Source: Thiopseudomonas sp.
Lineage (GTDB): Bacteria; Pseudomonadota; Gammaproteobacteria; Pseudomonadales; Pseudomonadaceae
Reading direction: 5' to 3'
NCBI GenBank assembly: GCA_023228985.1
Contig: JALOAC010000007.1
Span: forward strand, 1 to 64,000
DNA length: 64,000 nt
Below are positions 8,521 to 18,073 of the stretch, one piece after another. Positions within the stretch are counted from its first letter, which is position 1. Each line of letters starts with the position of its first letter. Under the pieces are notes generated by a model. The model was not told the DNA's origin. It saw only the letters and a program-made list of their open reading frames with translations, and did not search any database. A program made the position numbers and the translations under genes.

Positions 8521-9213
8521 TTAATAAAATAACGCTACTTCTTCAGCGCTAAGCGCGCGGTATTCGCCGGGTGCAAGATCTGTATCGAGTGTTAATGCCC
8601 CGACTTGTTCGCGATGTAATTGCTCAACTTTATTACCCACGGCAGCGAACATGCGTCGAACTTGGTGATAGCGGCCTTCATGCACCTGCACTAAAGCTTC
8701 GCGTTCATTAATGATTTCCAGCACGGCGGGCGCGGTTAAGGTCGTTTCACCCTTAAGTTGTAAGCCTTGCGCAAAGGCCGTGATATCGTTTTCGGTGACT
8801 GGCTCGGCCAACCAAGCGTGATATACCTTGGGGCATTGCTGCTTAGGCGAGGTAATGCGGTGCGACCACTGCCCATCATCAGTAATCAACAACAACCCAG
8901 AGGTGTCCAGGTCCAGTCGGCCCACGGTGTGGAGTTTGTCTTTGTTGGGCAGATCTAAATACGAAAATACCGTCAGGTGCAGGCCGTCATCATTGGCGCA
9001 TACACAGCCGAGCGGCTTGTGCATCATCAGGTAGGTGGGGCCCATGAGTTCAAGAGGCTCATTGTTCCATTTAACCACGGCTTGGGCAGGCAGTTTAAAG
9101 GCGCCTTTTTTTTGTACCGCACCATCAACGGTCACTTCGGCACGTTGCAGTACTTTGGTGGCATCTTTGCGGCTCATGCCGGTGGTTTCAGCTATAAATC
9201 GATCAAGGCGCAT
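8521..9213 (-). CDS. rsuA: 16S rRNA pseudouridine synthase RsuA
   Basis: Pseudouridine synthase of 230 residues that, in E. coli, converts U516 of 16S rRNA. The N-terminus is an S4 RNA-binding domain (MRLDRFIAETTGMSRKDA, residues 1-50). The catalytic motif GRLDLDTSGLL carries the nucleophile Asp101, matching Asp102 of the E. coli enzyme, and the length is nearly the same (231). The late KVYHAWL and YHQVRRMFAAVGN motifs are also present. It is convergent with the eRF1-like gene. RsuA rather than RluB/E is favoured by length and the short S4 domain. Confidence 0.9.
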   Translation of the reverse strand: MRLDRFIAETTGMSRKDATKVLQRAEVTVDGAVQKKGAFKLPAQAVVKWNNEPLELMGPTYLMMHKPLGCVCANDDGLHLTVFSYLDLPNKDKLHTVGRLDLDTSGLLLITDDGQWSHRITSPKQQCPKVYHAWLAEPVTENDITAFAQGLQLKGETTLTAPAVLEIINEREALVQVHEGRYHQVRRMFAAVGNKVEQLHREQVGALTLDTDLAPGEYRALSAEEVALFY

Positions 9214-9240
9214 GGGCTGTTTACGGTCTCCGTTTGTAGG

Positions 9241-9277
9241 TAATCAGCAGTGTAACGCACACCCGTGCTGCTGATTA
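9241..9277. other. Intergenic inverted repeat
   Basis: TAATCAGCAG (9241-9250) and CTGCTGATTA (9268-9277) form a perfect ten-base inverted repeat around a 17-base loop, between the acetyltransferase gene and rsuA on the minus strand. There is no T run on either side. It may be an operator for rsuA or an RNA hairpin. Function unknown. Confidence 0.45.
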
Positions 9278-9292
9278 GGTGAGGTTAGGGCG

Positions 9293-9778
9293 TTATGATT
9301 GGATATTCTTAAGCATCCACACATCACAGCCGCCATGCAGCGTACCGGGCCAAGGCCGGTCAAGGTGGACGAAGCCGAGTTGCTCGTATAAACCAATAGC
9401 GGCCTGCATGCTGCTGAGAGTGTCGAGGTAACACTGCTGATAACCTTGTTCGCGGGCAAAGGCGAGGCAGGCAAGACTCAATGCTTTACCAATGCCGCGT
9501 CCTTGGTAGTCGGGCAATAAAAACAGCTTTTTCAGCTCGCACACAGTAATGGAATCCAGAAAAGGCGCGATTCCGGCACCGCCGACCACGCGCCCGTTCA
9601 CCAGGGCCACTAAGTATTGGCTACGGTTCTCAGCAGGGTAATGCTGGCTCATGCACTGCACTTCTGCATCGGCTGGACCAAAGCCGTCACCCACAGCGCC
9701 GTATTGAGCACCCACCTGCTGGATAATGCGGCACATGTCCGCGTCGTGTTGTGCTTGAATGGAGATGATTTGGTACAT
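9293..9778 (-). CDS. GNAT family N-acetyltransferase
   Basis: Acetyltransferase of 161 residues with the GNAT fold. The acetyl-CoA pyrophosphate loop is QGRGIGKAL (about 98-106), preceded by the LKKLFLLPDY strand and followed by LYEQLGFVH near the C-terminus. No signal peptide; cytoplasmic. It runs on the minus strand upstream of rsuA, with a hairpin in the gap, and is divergent from the 5'-nucleotidase gene. The substrate (small molecule or protein) cannot be told from the sequence. Confidence 0.85.
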   Translation of the reverse strand: MYQIISIQAQHDADMCRIIQQVGAQYGAVGDGFGPADAEVQCMSQHYPAENRSQYLVALVNGRVVGGAGIAPFLDSITVCELKKLFLLPDYQGRGIGKALSLACLAFAREQGYQQCYLDTLSSMQAAIGLYEQLGFVHLDRPWPGTLHGGCDVWMLKNIQS

Positions 9779-9908
9779 GGGTTTCTGCTCTGTTTAAAGG
9801 CTTTATGCTGGGTTGAACGGCTGATGCGGTCAGTACTTGCGGCTGATGATTCTCGTGCTATGGTAACTAAAAGTCCAGCACATCCATTTGCCTGTGAGAA
9901 ACCGCTTT

Positions 9909-10844
9909 ATGTCTTACCCGATTGAGAAAAAGCTTGTGATTGCTGTGTCATCCAGCGCCTTGTTTAACCTAGATGAGTCCGACCGAATCTTTAGGGATGA
10001 AGGGGCGGAGGCGTATAAAGAATCTCAAGAAAAAAACATCGATAAAATCCTGCCGATGGGCGTGGCGTATCCCTTTATTCGTCGTTTTTTGTCCTTTAAC
10101 CAATGCTTTCCGGACGAGCAGCCGGTGGAAGTGGTGCTCTTGTCGCGTAATTCGACGGCGACGGGGCAGCGGGTGTTTCGCTCGATTGCGCACTATGGTT
10201 TGGATATTAGCCGCGCTGCGTTTTTAACCGGTGAATCGCCTTTTTCCTATATTCCAGCCTTTAATGCCTCGCTGTTTTTAACCGCTAATGCTGAGGATGT
10301 ACGCAAAGCGGTTGAGGCGAGTTATCCCGCGGGTTTGTTGTTGCAATCTAAAGTGGTGGATGAGCCAGACGATCAAGGACTGCGTATTGCTTTCGACTTT
10401 GATGGGGTGCTGGCAGATGATGAGTCGGAGCGGGTGTATAAAGCCGAGGGGTTAGAGCGCTTTCATGCGTTTGAGCAAGAACATCAAGCGCGTGAACATA
10501 ATCCGGGTTTGCTGGCTGATCTGTTTCGCAAGCTGGCGGGTTTGCAGACGTTAGAAAATTCTCGCAAAAAAACACAACCGGACTATAAACCTATTTTGCG
10601 CACGGCCATTATTACCGCCCGCAGCGCGCCTGCCCATGAGCGAGTGATTACCACGTTGCACAGTTGGGGTGTCGAGGCCGATGAAACCTTCTTTTTAGGG
10701 GGCATGGATAAGCGCCATATTCTCAATGTGTTTCGCCCGCACATTTTCTTTGATGATCAGCTCGGTCATTTGCAGGCTAAGGATTTGGCGATGGTGCATA
10801 TTCCTTTTGGAGTGGCGAATCAACGTTATTCAGAGGCTCCTTAA
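9909..10844 (+). CDS. 5'-nucleotidase (cytosolic NT5C1A-like family)
   Basis: Protein of 311 residues of the family related to cytosolic 5'-nucleotidase I, which removes phosphate from nucleoside monophosphates. The HAD-type motif IAFDFDGVLADDESE lies near residue 160, after an N-terminal part with KLVIAVSSSALFNLDESD and an EVVLLSRNS strand; the final HAD motif is IFFDDQLGH. ATG 9909 is chosen over TTG 9888, giving SYPIEKKLVIAV directly after the start and a weak GAGAA upstream. It is a single gene, divergent from the acetyltransferase. Substrate preference is unknown. Confidence 0.8.
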   Translation: MSYPIEKKLVIAVSSSALFNLDESDRIFRDEGAEAYKESQEKNIDKILPMGVAYPFIRRFLSFNQCFPDEQPVEVVLLSRNSTATGQRVFRSIAHYGLDISRAAFLTGESPFSYIPAFNASLFLTANAEDVRKAVEASYPAGLLLQSKVVDEPDDQGLRIAFDFDGVLADDESERVYKAEGLERFHAFEQEHQAREHNPGLLADLFRKLAGLQTLENSRKKTQPDYKPILRTAIITARSAPAHERVITTLHSWGVEADETFFLGGMDKRHILNVFRPHIFFDDQLGHLQAKDLAMVHIPFGVANQRYSEAP

Positions 10845-10920
10845 GCAGTTTGTTGGCCTGTGTTTATCTTAAGTGTGGCGGGCTTTAGTATAGTGGTTCG
10901 CTGGTTTTGGCAGGGTGTGG

Positions 10921-13900
10921 ATGGGTATGCAGAATTCGGATGCATTAGTGGCAGGTTTCATGGTGATTCACAGCAATCAGATGGAACAATTGCGGGATTT
11001 GTTGGTGCAATGGACGCAGAGCTATCCGCTGCATCCGTTGGAAAATGAAGTCATTTTGGTGCAAAGCAATGGCATCGCCCAGTGGCTTAAATACGCTTTG
11101 GCCAGCAACGAGGGGTTGGGCATTGCCGCCAGCGTGCAGGTGAGTTTGCCGGCGCGTTTTTTGTGGCAAAGTTACCGTGCGGTCTTGGGCACAGAGCAGA
11201 TTGCCAGCAGCTCGCCGCTGGATAAAAACCAGTTGGTGTGGCGGTTGATGCGCTTGCTGCCGTCACTGCTAGAGGATGAGCGTTTTAAGCCGCTCAAGCA
11301 GTTTTTAGCCAAGGATGATGACCTGCGCAAGCTGTACCAGTTGTGTGAGCGGATAGCAGATATTTTTGACCAGTATCAGGTCTACCGTGCCGACTGGCTG
11401 GAGCAGTGGGCCGCTGGGCGCGATCAGATTGATCAGCGCGGCCAGTCTTATGGGTTAGTGGCTGGTGTTGAGGTGGAACGCACTGATTTACCCATGCAAA
11501 CACTGGCGTGGCAGGCACAACTATGGCGTGTGCTTTTAGAAGATATAGGTCAGGATTCCTTAGACAGCAGCCGCGCCAGTGTGCATCCGCGCTTTGTCAA
11601 AGCCTTGCAAGAAGCGCAGCAGCGTCCCAAAGGGCTACCGCGTCGGGTGATTGTGCTGGGGATTTCATCCTTGCCCGCGCAAACCGTGGAAGCTTTATCC
11701 GCCATGGCGCGTTTTAGTCAAGTGATTCTGTGTGTGCACAACCCTTGTCAGTTTTATTGGGGCGATATAGTCGCGGATAAGGACTTGTTACGCCGCACGC
11801 TATTTCGCCATCAGCGCAAGCAAGGCATGCCCAGCGATCTGGATAATGAGCAGCTGCATCAGTTTGCCCATCCGTTATTGGCTACTTGGGGCAAGCAGGG
11901 GCGCGATTACATTGCTTTGTTGGAGGAGTTTGATAACCCCGAGAGTTACCGCGATCTGTTTCAGCGTGAGCAGCAGCGTATTGATCTCTTTGTCGATGAT
12001 GAGCCTGAAACCGTTTTAACCCAGCTGCAAAATGATATTTTGCATTTGCGCCCGCTGCAGGAAAGCCAGCCATTATGGCCCGTCGTGGACTGTGCGCAGG
12101 ATGAGTCCATTCGTTTTCATATCGCCCATAGCCCACAGCGGGAAGTGGAAATTCTGCATGATCAACTCTTAGACCGCTTTGCCCGTTATCCGCACTTACA
12201 ACCACGTGATGTGATTGTCATGGTGCCTGATATTGATTTGTACACGCCTTTTATTGAGGCGGTATTTGCTCAGTTTAACCCAGGTGATGCGCGCTATATT
12301 CCCTATACGCTGTCGGATCAGGGTGGGCGGGGGCAGGAGCCGATTTTAATTGCTCTTGAGCAATTGCTGAATGTGCCGCAAGCGCGGATCAGCTTGACTG
12401 AAGTGTTGGCGCTGCTGGATGTGCCGGCCATACGTCAGCGTTTCGGCGTGGCTGAGGCAGACTTGCCGATTTTACAGCGTTGGCTCATTGGTGCCGGTGC
12501 GCGCTGGGGACTGAATGCCGAACAGCGCGTGCGCCTAGGCTTGCCTGAGGCAATGGAGCAAAACACCTGGCGCTTTGCGTTGCGGCGCATGTTGCTCGGT
12601 TACGCCATGGGGCAGGGTACAGACTTTGCTGGCATTGAACCCTATACCGAAGTGGCAGGTTTAGAAGCGGCATTGTTGGGCCCTTTGGTGTTGCTCTTGG
12701 ATGAGCTGGACGTCTTTGCCGAGCGTCTGAGCCACAGCTATTCACCAGCAGATTGGACGCAGTTGTTGGTGCGGCTGCTGGAGCGCTTTTTTACTGGGGA
12801 AACAGAACAAGAGTTACTGCTTATTCAGCGTCTACAGCAAAGTGTGCACGACTGGGCGGATGCGTGCGCGCAAGCTGCATTATCGCGTGAATTACCACTG
12901 ACTGTGGTGCGCGAGGCTTGGTTAACCGCGGTGGATGCAGAGCGCAACAGTCAACGGTTCTTGGCCGGCTCGGTCAATTTTTGCACGCTGATGCCCATGC
13001 GTACCATTCCGTTTCAAATGGTGTGCTTGTTGGGTATGAACGACGGTGATTATCCGCGTTCTGTGCCACCGGTCGACTTTGATTTGATGGCCAATAATTA
13101 CCGTCCAGGTGATCGCTCACGGCGTGAGGATGATCGTTATCTGCTGCTTGAAGCCTTACTGGCCGCGCGGCAGATACTGTATATCAGCTGGGTCGGGCGC
13201 GATGAGCGTGATAACACCACCAAGCCGCCGTCGGTATTGGTTGGGCAGTTGCGCGATCATTTGCAACAAGGCTGGCAGCTTGAGGATAAGGGTGATTTGC
13301 TGGCCGCGCTGACGCAGGAGCATCCGCTGCAGCCTTTCAGTCGTGCGTATTTCTCTGCCATCAACACCAATCTATTTACCTATGCACAGGAGTGGGCGCA
13401 GTTGCATCAAAGCGCGCAGGATACGGCGAATACGATTGAGCCAGTTGAGCCCCCTTTACCTGCTTTGCAACTGGCTGATCCGCTGAGTATCCGTATGCTG
13501 CACGGTTTTTTACGCAATCCAGTGGCGCAGTTTTTTGCCCAGCGTTTTAAGGCCTACATCAGCGCGATCGAGTTAGAGCAACTGGATGATGAGCCCTTTA
13601 GCTTGGATTTTCTTGGACAGTACGGCTTTAAACAGCAGCTGCTCAATGAAGGCTTGCAGGCGCTTGAGCAGGGCGCAGATGTGAATGCAGCGATGCTGCA
13701 ACAAAGTCAAAAGCTACTGCGCAGCGGTGAACTGCCTATGTATGGCTTTGGTGAGCAGCTGGCGCAGAATTTACTTGAGCCGGTACAGCGGCAATTTGCC
13801 CATTATTCGCGCTTGTGTGAGCAGTATCCCCTCAGTGAAACCTCCGCCCAGCGCGTCTCGTATAGCCATGCAGGTATCCAGCTAGAGGATTGGCTGGCGC

Positions 13901-14457
13901 CGGTACGCAGTGGCATGGATAAAACCCTGCATATTGAGCTGTTTAACGGGCCTTTGTTATCCAATAAAAAACTGCGCTGGCATCGTTTGTTAGCGGTCTG
14001 GCTGCAGCATGTGTTGCACAGTCTGACGCAAGAAAGCTTGACCAGTATCGTGGTAGCTGAAGATATTGAGCTGCAAATTCCACCGCTGTCCCATGAGCAA
14101 GCCGCGCAGATTTTAAATACCTGGCTAGAAGCTTGGCAGCAGGGGATGTGCAGACCTTTGCCCGTAGCGGTGCGTACCGCTTTTGCGTGGTTAACGGTTG
14201 AGCGCGATGAGAAGTTAATCGAAAAACAAGACCCGTTGCGGCAAGAAAAAGCTTTGGCCAGTGCCGCTGAATGCTATGAGGGCACGATGAACACCTCCGG
14301 CGAGGCGCAGCAAAGCCCGATTTTAGCGCGTCACTACGCAGATTTTACCGCGCTTAATGCCAGCCAGGAGTTTACCCATTGGGTGCAGCAGCTTTATCAG
14401 CCTTTATTTGTGCGCACATTAGAGCAGCAGCCTGTATCGGAGAACGAGCATGAGTAA
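10921..14457 (+). CDS. recC: Exodeoxyribonuclease V subunit gamma, RecC
   Basis: RecC, the Chi-recognising subunit of the RecBCD helicase-nuclease that processes double-strand DNA ends for recombination. The product is about 1178 residues, somewhat longer than the E. coli protein (1122). The N-terminus (FMVIHSNQMEQLRDLL, then PLENEVILVQSNGIAQWL) and the late segment TLMPMRTIPFQMVCLLGMNDGDYPR are characteristic. Starts at GTG 10915, ATG 10921 and ATG 10927 are all possible; AGGG five bases before 10921 favours that one. recB starts inside the end of recC with an eight-base overlap, so the two are translationally coupled. Confidence 0.95.
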   Translation: MGMQNSDALVAGFMVIHSNQMEQLRDLLVQWTQSYPLHPLENEVILVQSNGIAQWLKYALASNEGLGIAASVQVSLPARFLWQSYRAVLGTEQIASSSPLDKNQLVWRLMRLLPSLLEDERFKPLKQFLAKDDDLRKLYQLCERIADIFDQYQVYRADWLEQWAAGRDQIDQRGQSYGLVAGVEVERTDLPMQTLAWQAQLWRVLLEDIGQDSLDSSRASVHPRFVKALQEAQQRPKGLPRRVIVLGISSLPAQTVEALSAMARFSQVILCVHNPCQFYWGDIVADKDLLRRTLFRHQRKQGMPSDLDNEQLHQFAHPLLATWGKQGRDYIALLEEFDNPESYRDLFQREQQRIDLFVDDEPETVLTQLQNDILHLRPLQESQPLWPVVDCAQDESIRFHIAHSPQREVEILHDQLLDRFARYPHLQPRDVIVMVPDIDLYTPFIEAVFAQFNPGDARYIPYTLSDQGGRGQEPILIALEQLLNVPQARISLTEVLALLDVPAIRQRFGVAEADLPILQRWLIGAGARWGLNAEQRVRLGLPEAMEQNTWRFALRRMLLGYAMGQGTDFAGIEPYTEVAGLEAALLGPLVLLLDELDVFAERLSHSYSPADWTQLLVRLLERFFTGETEQELLLIQRLQQSVHDWADACAQAALSRELPLTVVREAWLTAVDAERNSQRFLAGSVNFCTLMPMRTIPFQMVCLLGMNDGDYPRSVPPVDFDLMANNYRPGDRSRREDDRYLLLEALLAARQILYISWVGRDERDNTTKPPSVLVGQLRDHLQQGWQLEDKGDLLAALTQEHPLQPFSRAYFSAINTNLFTYAQEWAQLHQSAQDTANTIEPVEPPLPALQLADPLSIRMLHGFLRNPVAQFFAQRFKAYISAIELEQLDDEPFSLDFLGQYGFKQQLLNEGLQALEQGADVNAAMLQQSQKLLRSGELPMYGFGEQLAQNLLEPVQRQFAHYSRLCEQYPLSETSAQRVSYSHAGIQLEDWLAPVRSGMDKTLHIELFNGPLLSNKKLRWHRLLAVWLQHVLHSLTQESLTSIVVAEDIELQIPPLSHEQAAQILNTWLEAWQQGMCRPLPVAVRTAFAWLTVERDEKLIEKQDPLRQEKALASAAECYEGTMNTSGEAQQSPILARHYADFTALNASQEFTHWVQQLYQPLFVRTLEQQPVSENEHE

Positions 14458-17400
14458 GCAAACCCTAATTCCGCTAAATTTTCCGCTTTATGGCAGCCGC
14501 TTAATTGAAGCCAGTGCCGGCACCGGTAAAACCTATACCATTGCCGCGCTCTATGTGCGCTTAGTGCTTAACCATGGTGGGCAAAAGGCTTTTCGCCGTG
14601 ATTTGCAGTCTGGGCCGGGGTTGATGCCGCCTGAGATTCTGGTGGTGACCTTTACCGATGCGGCCACCAAAGAGTTGCGCGATCGCATTCGTGCGCGCTT
14701 GGTGGAAGCAGCGCAACTGTTCCGTGGCCAGCTTGAAACAGAAGATGCGTTTTTATTGGATTTAAAAGCCGAGTATGCCCCCGAGCAGTGGCCCGCCTGT
14801 GCGTTTTGGCTCGATAGTGCGGCACAGTGGATGGATGAAGCCGCCGTCTCCACCATTCATGCATGGTGCAAACGGATGCTGGGCGAGCATGCCTTTGCCA
14901 GCGGCAGTCTGTTTAATCAAGAACTGCAAAAGGATCACAGCGCCTTGTATGAGCAGGTGGTTAAGGATTACTGGCGCAGCCAATGCTATGAATTAACCGG
15001 GCCTGCCCTGCAGTGGGTGATTGAACAATGGCAAACCCCCCAGCAGCTGTGGGGTTTGCTCCAGCCGGTACTCAAAACAAGCGCGCAAAAACTGCCAGCC
15101 CATACAGACAGCTTGGCGCAGCTGATCGAAACGCGCTTAACAGAGTACCAGCAGCAGCTGGCAGAACTAAAACAGCCTTGGCTCAGCTGGGTTGATGAGC
15201 TAGAAGCCTTGATTGAGGAGGCGGCCAAGGCTAAGGCGTTTCATGCTAATAAAATGAACAGCAGTCACCGAGGCGGCTGGTTTACCAAGCTGCGGGCCTG
15301 GGCGCAGGATGCTGAACAGCTCGAACTCAACATTGGTCGTGGCATGGAACGCTTAACCCCAGAAGGCTTAGCCGAGATTTGGAAAGAGGGCAGTAGTCCG
15401 CCCGAACATCCAGCTTTATACGCCATGCAGGAGCTGCCGGCACAGCTGCAAGCCTTAGAGCACCTGTTGCCCGATGCTATGCGCTGGCATGCGGCAAGCT
15501 GGGTGCAGCAGTGTTTTAGTGAAGAAAAAAATAAACGCGCTGAGCTGGGTTTTGATGACCTGCTAACGCGCTTGGATCACGCCTTGCAAGCTGACCCAGA
15601 AGGGCGTTTAGCGCAGATTATTCGCCGGCAGTTTCCGGTGGTAATGATTGATGAGTTTCAGGACACGGATCCGGTGCAATACCGGATTTTTGATTCAGTG
15701 TATAACCTAGCCGCCAACGATCCTGAGACAGGCTTGTTTTTAATTGGTGATCCTAAACAGGCGATTTACAGTTTTCGCGGGGCGGATATTTATAGCTACC
15801 TAGCAGCAAGAAAAGCCACGGCAGGGCGACACTATAATCTGGATACCAACTATCGTTCGACCCACGCCATGGTTGCCGCAGTGAACCAGCTGTTTGCGCG
15901 AGCCACATCCTATCCACGTGGTGCGTTTTTATTCGGCGCTGAGGGCGAGGACAGACTGGATTATGTACAAGTAAAAGCCAATGGGCGTGCTACCGACTGG
16001 CAGGTGGCAGGAGAGAAGCAACCTGCACTCACATTCTGGCATTTGCCAGCCGGTGATAAAAGCCTTGCCAAGGGCTATTACTCTGCAGCGATGGCCGCCA
16101 GCTGTGCCAGTGAAATTGTGCGCTTGCTCAATAGCGCGGACACAGGTTTTATCGATGCTCAAGGACAATTACAGCCGCTGCAGGCGAGCGACATTGCGGT
16201 TTTGGTGCGTGGCATTGGCGAGGCGCGGGACATACGCGCGGCGCTGGCTGAGCGGCAAGTGCGCTCGGTCTATCTGTCTGAGCGCGATTCGGTATTTAAC
16301 AGCCAGCAAGCCTTTGATATTCAGCTGTGGTTAGCCGCCTGTTTGCAGCCTGAAGATGAACGTGCGGTTAAGGCCGCCTTAGTCAGTCAAACCTTGGCGC
16401 TGAGCCTGACTGAGCTGGAGCGTCTGCAGCAGGATGAGCGTGTATGGGAAGCAACAGTCGAGCGCTTTAAAGGCTATCAGCAGCGTTGGCAACAGCGTGG
16501 CGTGTTACCCATGTTGCGTAAACTGATGCATGACTACCAATTGCCGCAACGCTTGGTGCAAGACAGTCAGGGCGAGCGTGCCTTAACGAACTTGTTGCAT
16601 TTGGCGGAGATTTTGCAGCAGCAAGCCCGCGAATTGGATGGTCAGGCGACATTGCTGCAGTACTTGCAGCATGCCTACGCCGCTGGTGAAGTGGCAGATG
16701 AACAGATCTTACGTCTGGAAAGCGATGCGAATTTAGTGCGGGTGGTCACCATTCATAAATCCAAAGGTTTGGAATATCCGTTGGTGTTTTTACCCTTTGT
16801 CAGCAGTTACCGACCCTGTGATAAAAAAGACACCCTGGTGGTGCAACAAGACTTCGCGCGGCAGCTGTTTTTGCGCGCACCGGATGAGCAGATCTGGCAA
16901 CAGGCCGAGCAAGAACGCTTAGCGGAGGATTTGCGCTTGCTCTATGTGGCACTGACACGCTCTAAATATGCTTGCTGGTTGGGCGTAGCCGAGGTGGGCG
17001 CTGGATTGCATGGCGCAGCGCTAGGCTATTTGCTCGGTGGCGGTCAGGAGTTGGATAACCCGCAGGCATTAACTCAGTGGCTGGCGCCTTTAACCAGCCC
17101 CGAAACACAGGTATTGGTTGCGCCACCCGCCAGTCACGACCGCTATCAGGTCGTGCAGGCGCCGTTCACGCCAGAGTGCCGTCAAGCCAGCGCCTTAACC
17201 CATAAGCCTTGGTGGATTTCATCCTACAGCCGTTTAAGCAGCCAAGGTCCGGGTGCTGATCGGATTCCAGACAGCTTGGCCGCACAGGTGTATAGCGATG
17301 ATGAGGCGATATTGGTAGAACCGGCGGAAGTGGGCGAGCAAAAAACCGAGGGCATGCATGCGTTCCCTCGCGGTGCACGCCACGGTAATTTTTTACATGA

Positions 17401-18073
17401 TTTACTTGAGCTGTGCCTTGGTCTTGAGCAGCAAACCATTGCAAGTCGGCGCGCATTGGTGGAAACACTCTGTCAGCAGCGCGGTTATACGAATCAGGTG
17501 GATACGCTGTGTCAATGGCTAGAGGTGTTGCTCTGGACTGAGTTTCAGCTTGGCGATGGTCACTGCTTCAATTTGCTGCAGTTGGAACATTGGCAAGCCG
17601 AGATGGAGTTTTGGTTTGCCGCCGAACAGGTTGATTCTCAGCAGCTGGACCAACTAGTAAGCGCCGCGATTTTAGCGTCGCTGCCGCGCCCACAGGTCAA
17701 TCCATTACAGCTAAATGGCATGTTTAAAGGCTTTATTGACCTGCTGTTTAGTGTTGATGGACGCTATTACGTGGCGGATTATAAGTCCAATCACCTCGGC
17801 GCAAACAGCGCTGCCTACACTGAGCAAGCGATGGATGCGGCTGTGTTAAAGCACCGCTATGACCTGCAATACGTGCTTTACAGCTTGGCGTTGCACCGGT
17901 TGTTGCGCAGCCGTTTGCCTGATTATGACTATGAACAGCATTTTGGTGGGGTGGTGTATTTATTTTTACGCGGCATTGAAGGGCCACAGCAGGGGGTGCA
18001 CTATCAAAGACCGCCGCTGGAGTTACTCGACGCCTTGGATGCGTTGTTTGCTGGACGACAGGAGGTGGCCTAA
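14450..18073 (+). CDS. recB: Exodeoxyribonuclease V subunit beta, RecB
   Basis: RecB, the 3'-to-5' helicase and sole nuclease of RecBCD, 1207 residues. Walker A is ASAGTGKT (21-28), motif II is DEFQDTDP beginning at D401, and motif VI includes LLYVALTRSKY. The C-terminal nuclease domain has the expected acidic residues: D1097 in GFIDLLF and D1110-Y-K1112 in ADYKSNHLG, so cutting activity should be intact. It overlaps recC by eight bases and shares one base with recD (TAATG). The order recC-recB-recD is usual in Pseudomonas; E. coli has ptrA between recC and recB. Confidence 0.97.
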   Translation: MSKQTLIPLNFPLYGSRLIEASAGTGKTYTIAALYVRLVLNHGGQKAFRRDLQSGPGLMPPEILVVTFTDAATKELRDRIRARLVEAAQLFRGQLETEDAFLLDLKAEYAPEQWPACAFWLDSAAQWMDEAAVSTIHAWCKRMLGEHAFASGSLFNQELQKDHSALYEQVVKDYWRSQCYELTGPALQWVIEQWQTPQQLWGLLQPVLKTSAQKLPAHTDSLAQLIETRLTEYQQQLAELKQPWLSWVDELEALIEEAAKAKAFHANKMNSSHRGGWFTKLRAWAQDAEQLELNIGRGMERLTPEGLAEIWKEGSSPPEHPALYAMQELPAQLQALEHLLPDAMRWHAASWVQQCFSEEKNKRAELGFDDLLTRLDHALQADPEGRLAQIIRRQFPVVMIDEFQDTDPVQYRIFDSVYNLAANDPETGLFLIGDPKQAIYSFRGADIYSYLAARKATAGRHYNLDTNYRSTHAMVAAVNQLFARATSYPRGAFLFGAEGEDRLDYVQVKANGRATDWQVAGEKQPALTFWHLPAGDKSLAKGYYSAAMAASCASEIVRLLNSADTGFIDAQGQLQPLQASDIAVLVRGIGEARDIRAALAERQVRSVYLSERDSVFNSQQAFDIQLWLAACLQPEDERAVKAALVSQTLALSLTELERLQQDERVWEATVERFKGYQQRWQQRGVLPMLRKLMHDYQLPQRLVQDSQGERALTNLLHLAEILQQQARELDGQATLLQYLQHAYAAGEVADEQILRLESDANLVRVVTIHKSKGLEYPLVFLPFVSSYRPCDKKDTLVVQQDFARQLFLRAPDEQIWQQAEQERLAEDLRLLYVALTRSKYACWLGVAEVGAGLHGAALGYLLGGGQELDNPQALTQWLAPLTSPETQVLVAPPASHDRYQVVQAPFTPECRQASALTHKPWWISSYSRLSSQGPGADRIPDSLAAQVYSDDEAILVEPAEVGEQKTEGMHAFPRGARHGNFLHDLLELCLGLEQQTIASRRALVETLCQQRGYTNQVDTLCQWLEVLLWTEFQLGDGHCFNLLQLEHWQAEMEFWFAAEQVDSQQLDQLVSAAILASLPRPQVNPLQLNGMFKGFIDLLFSVDGRYYVADYKSNHLGANSAAYTEQAMDAAVLKHRYDLQYVLYSLALHRLLRSRLPDYDYEQHFGGVVYLFLRGIEGPQQGVHYQRPPLELLDALDALFAGRQEVA

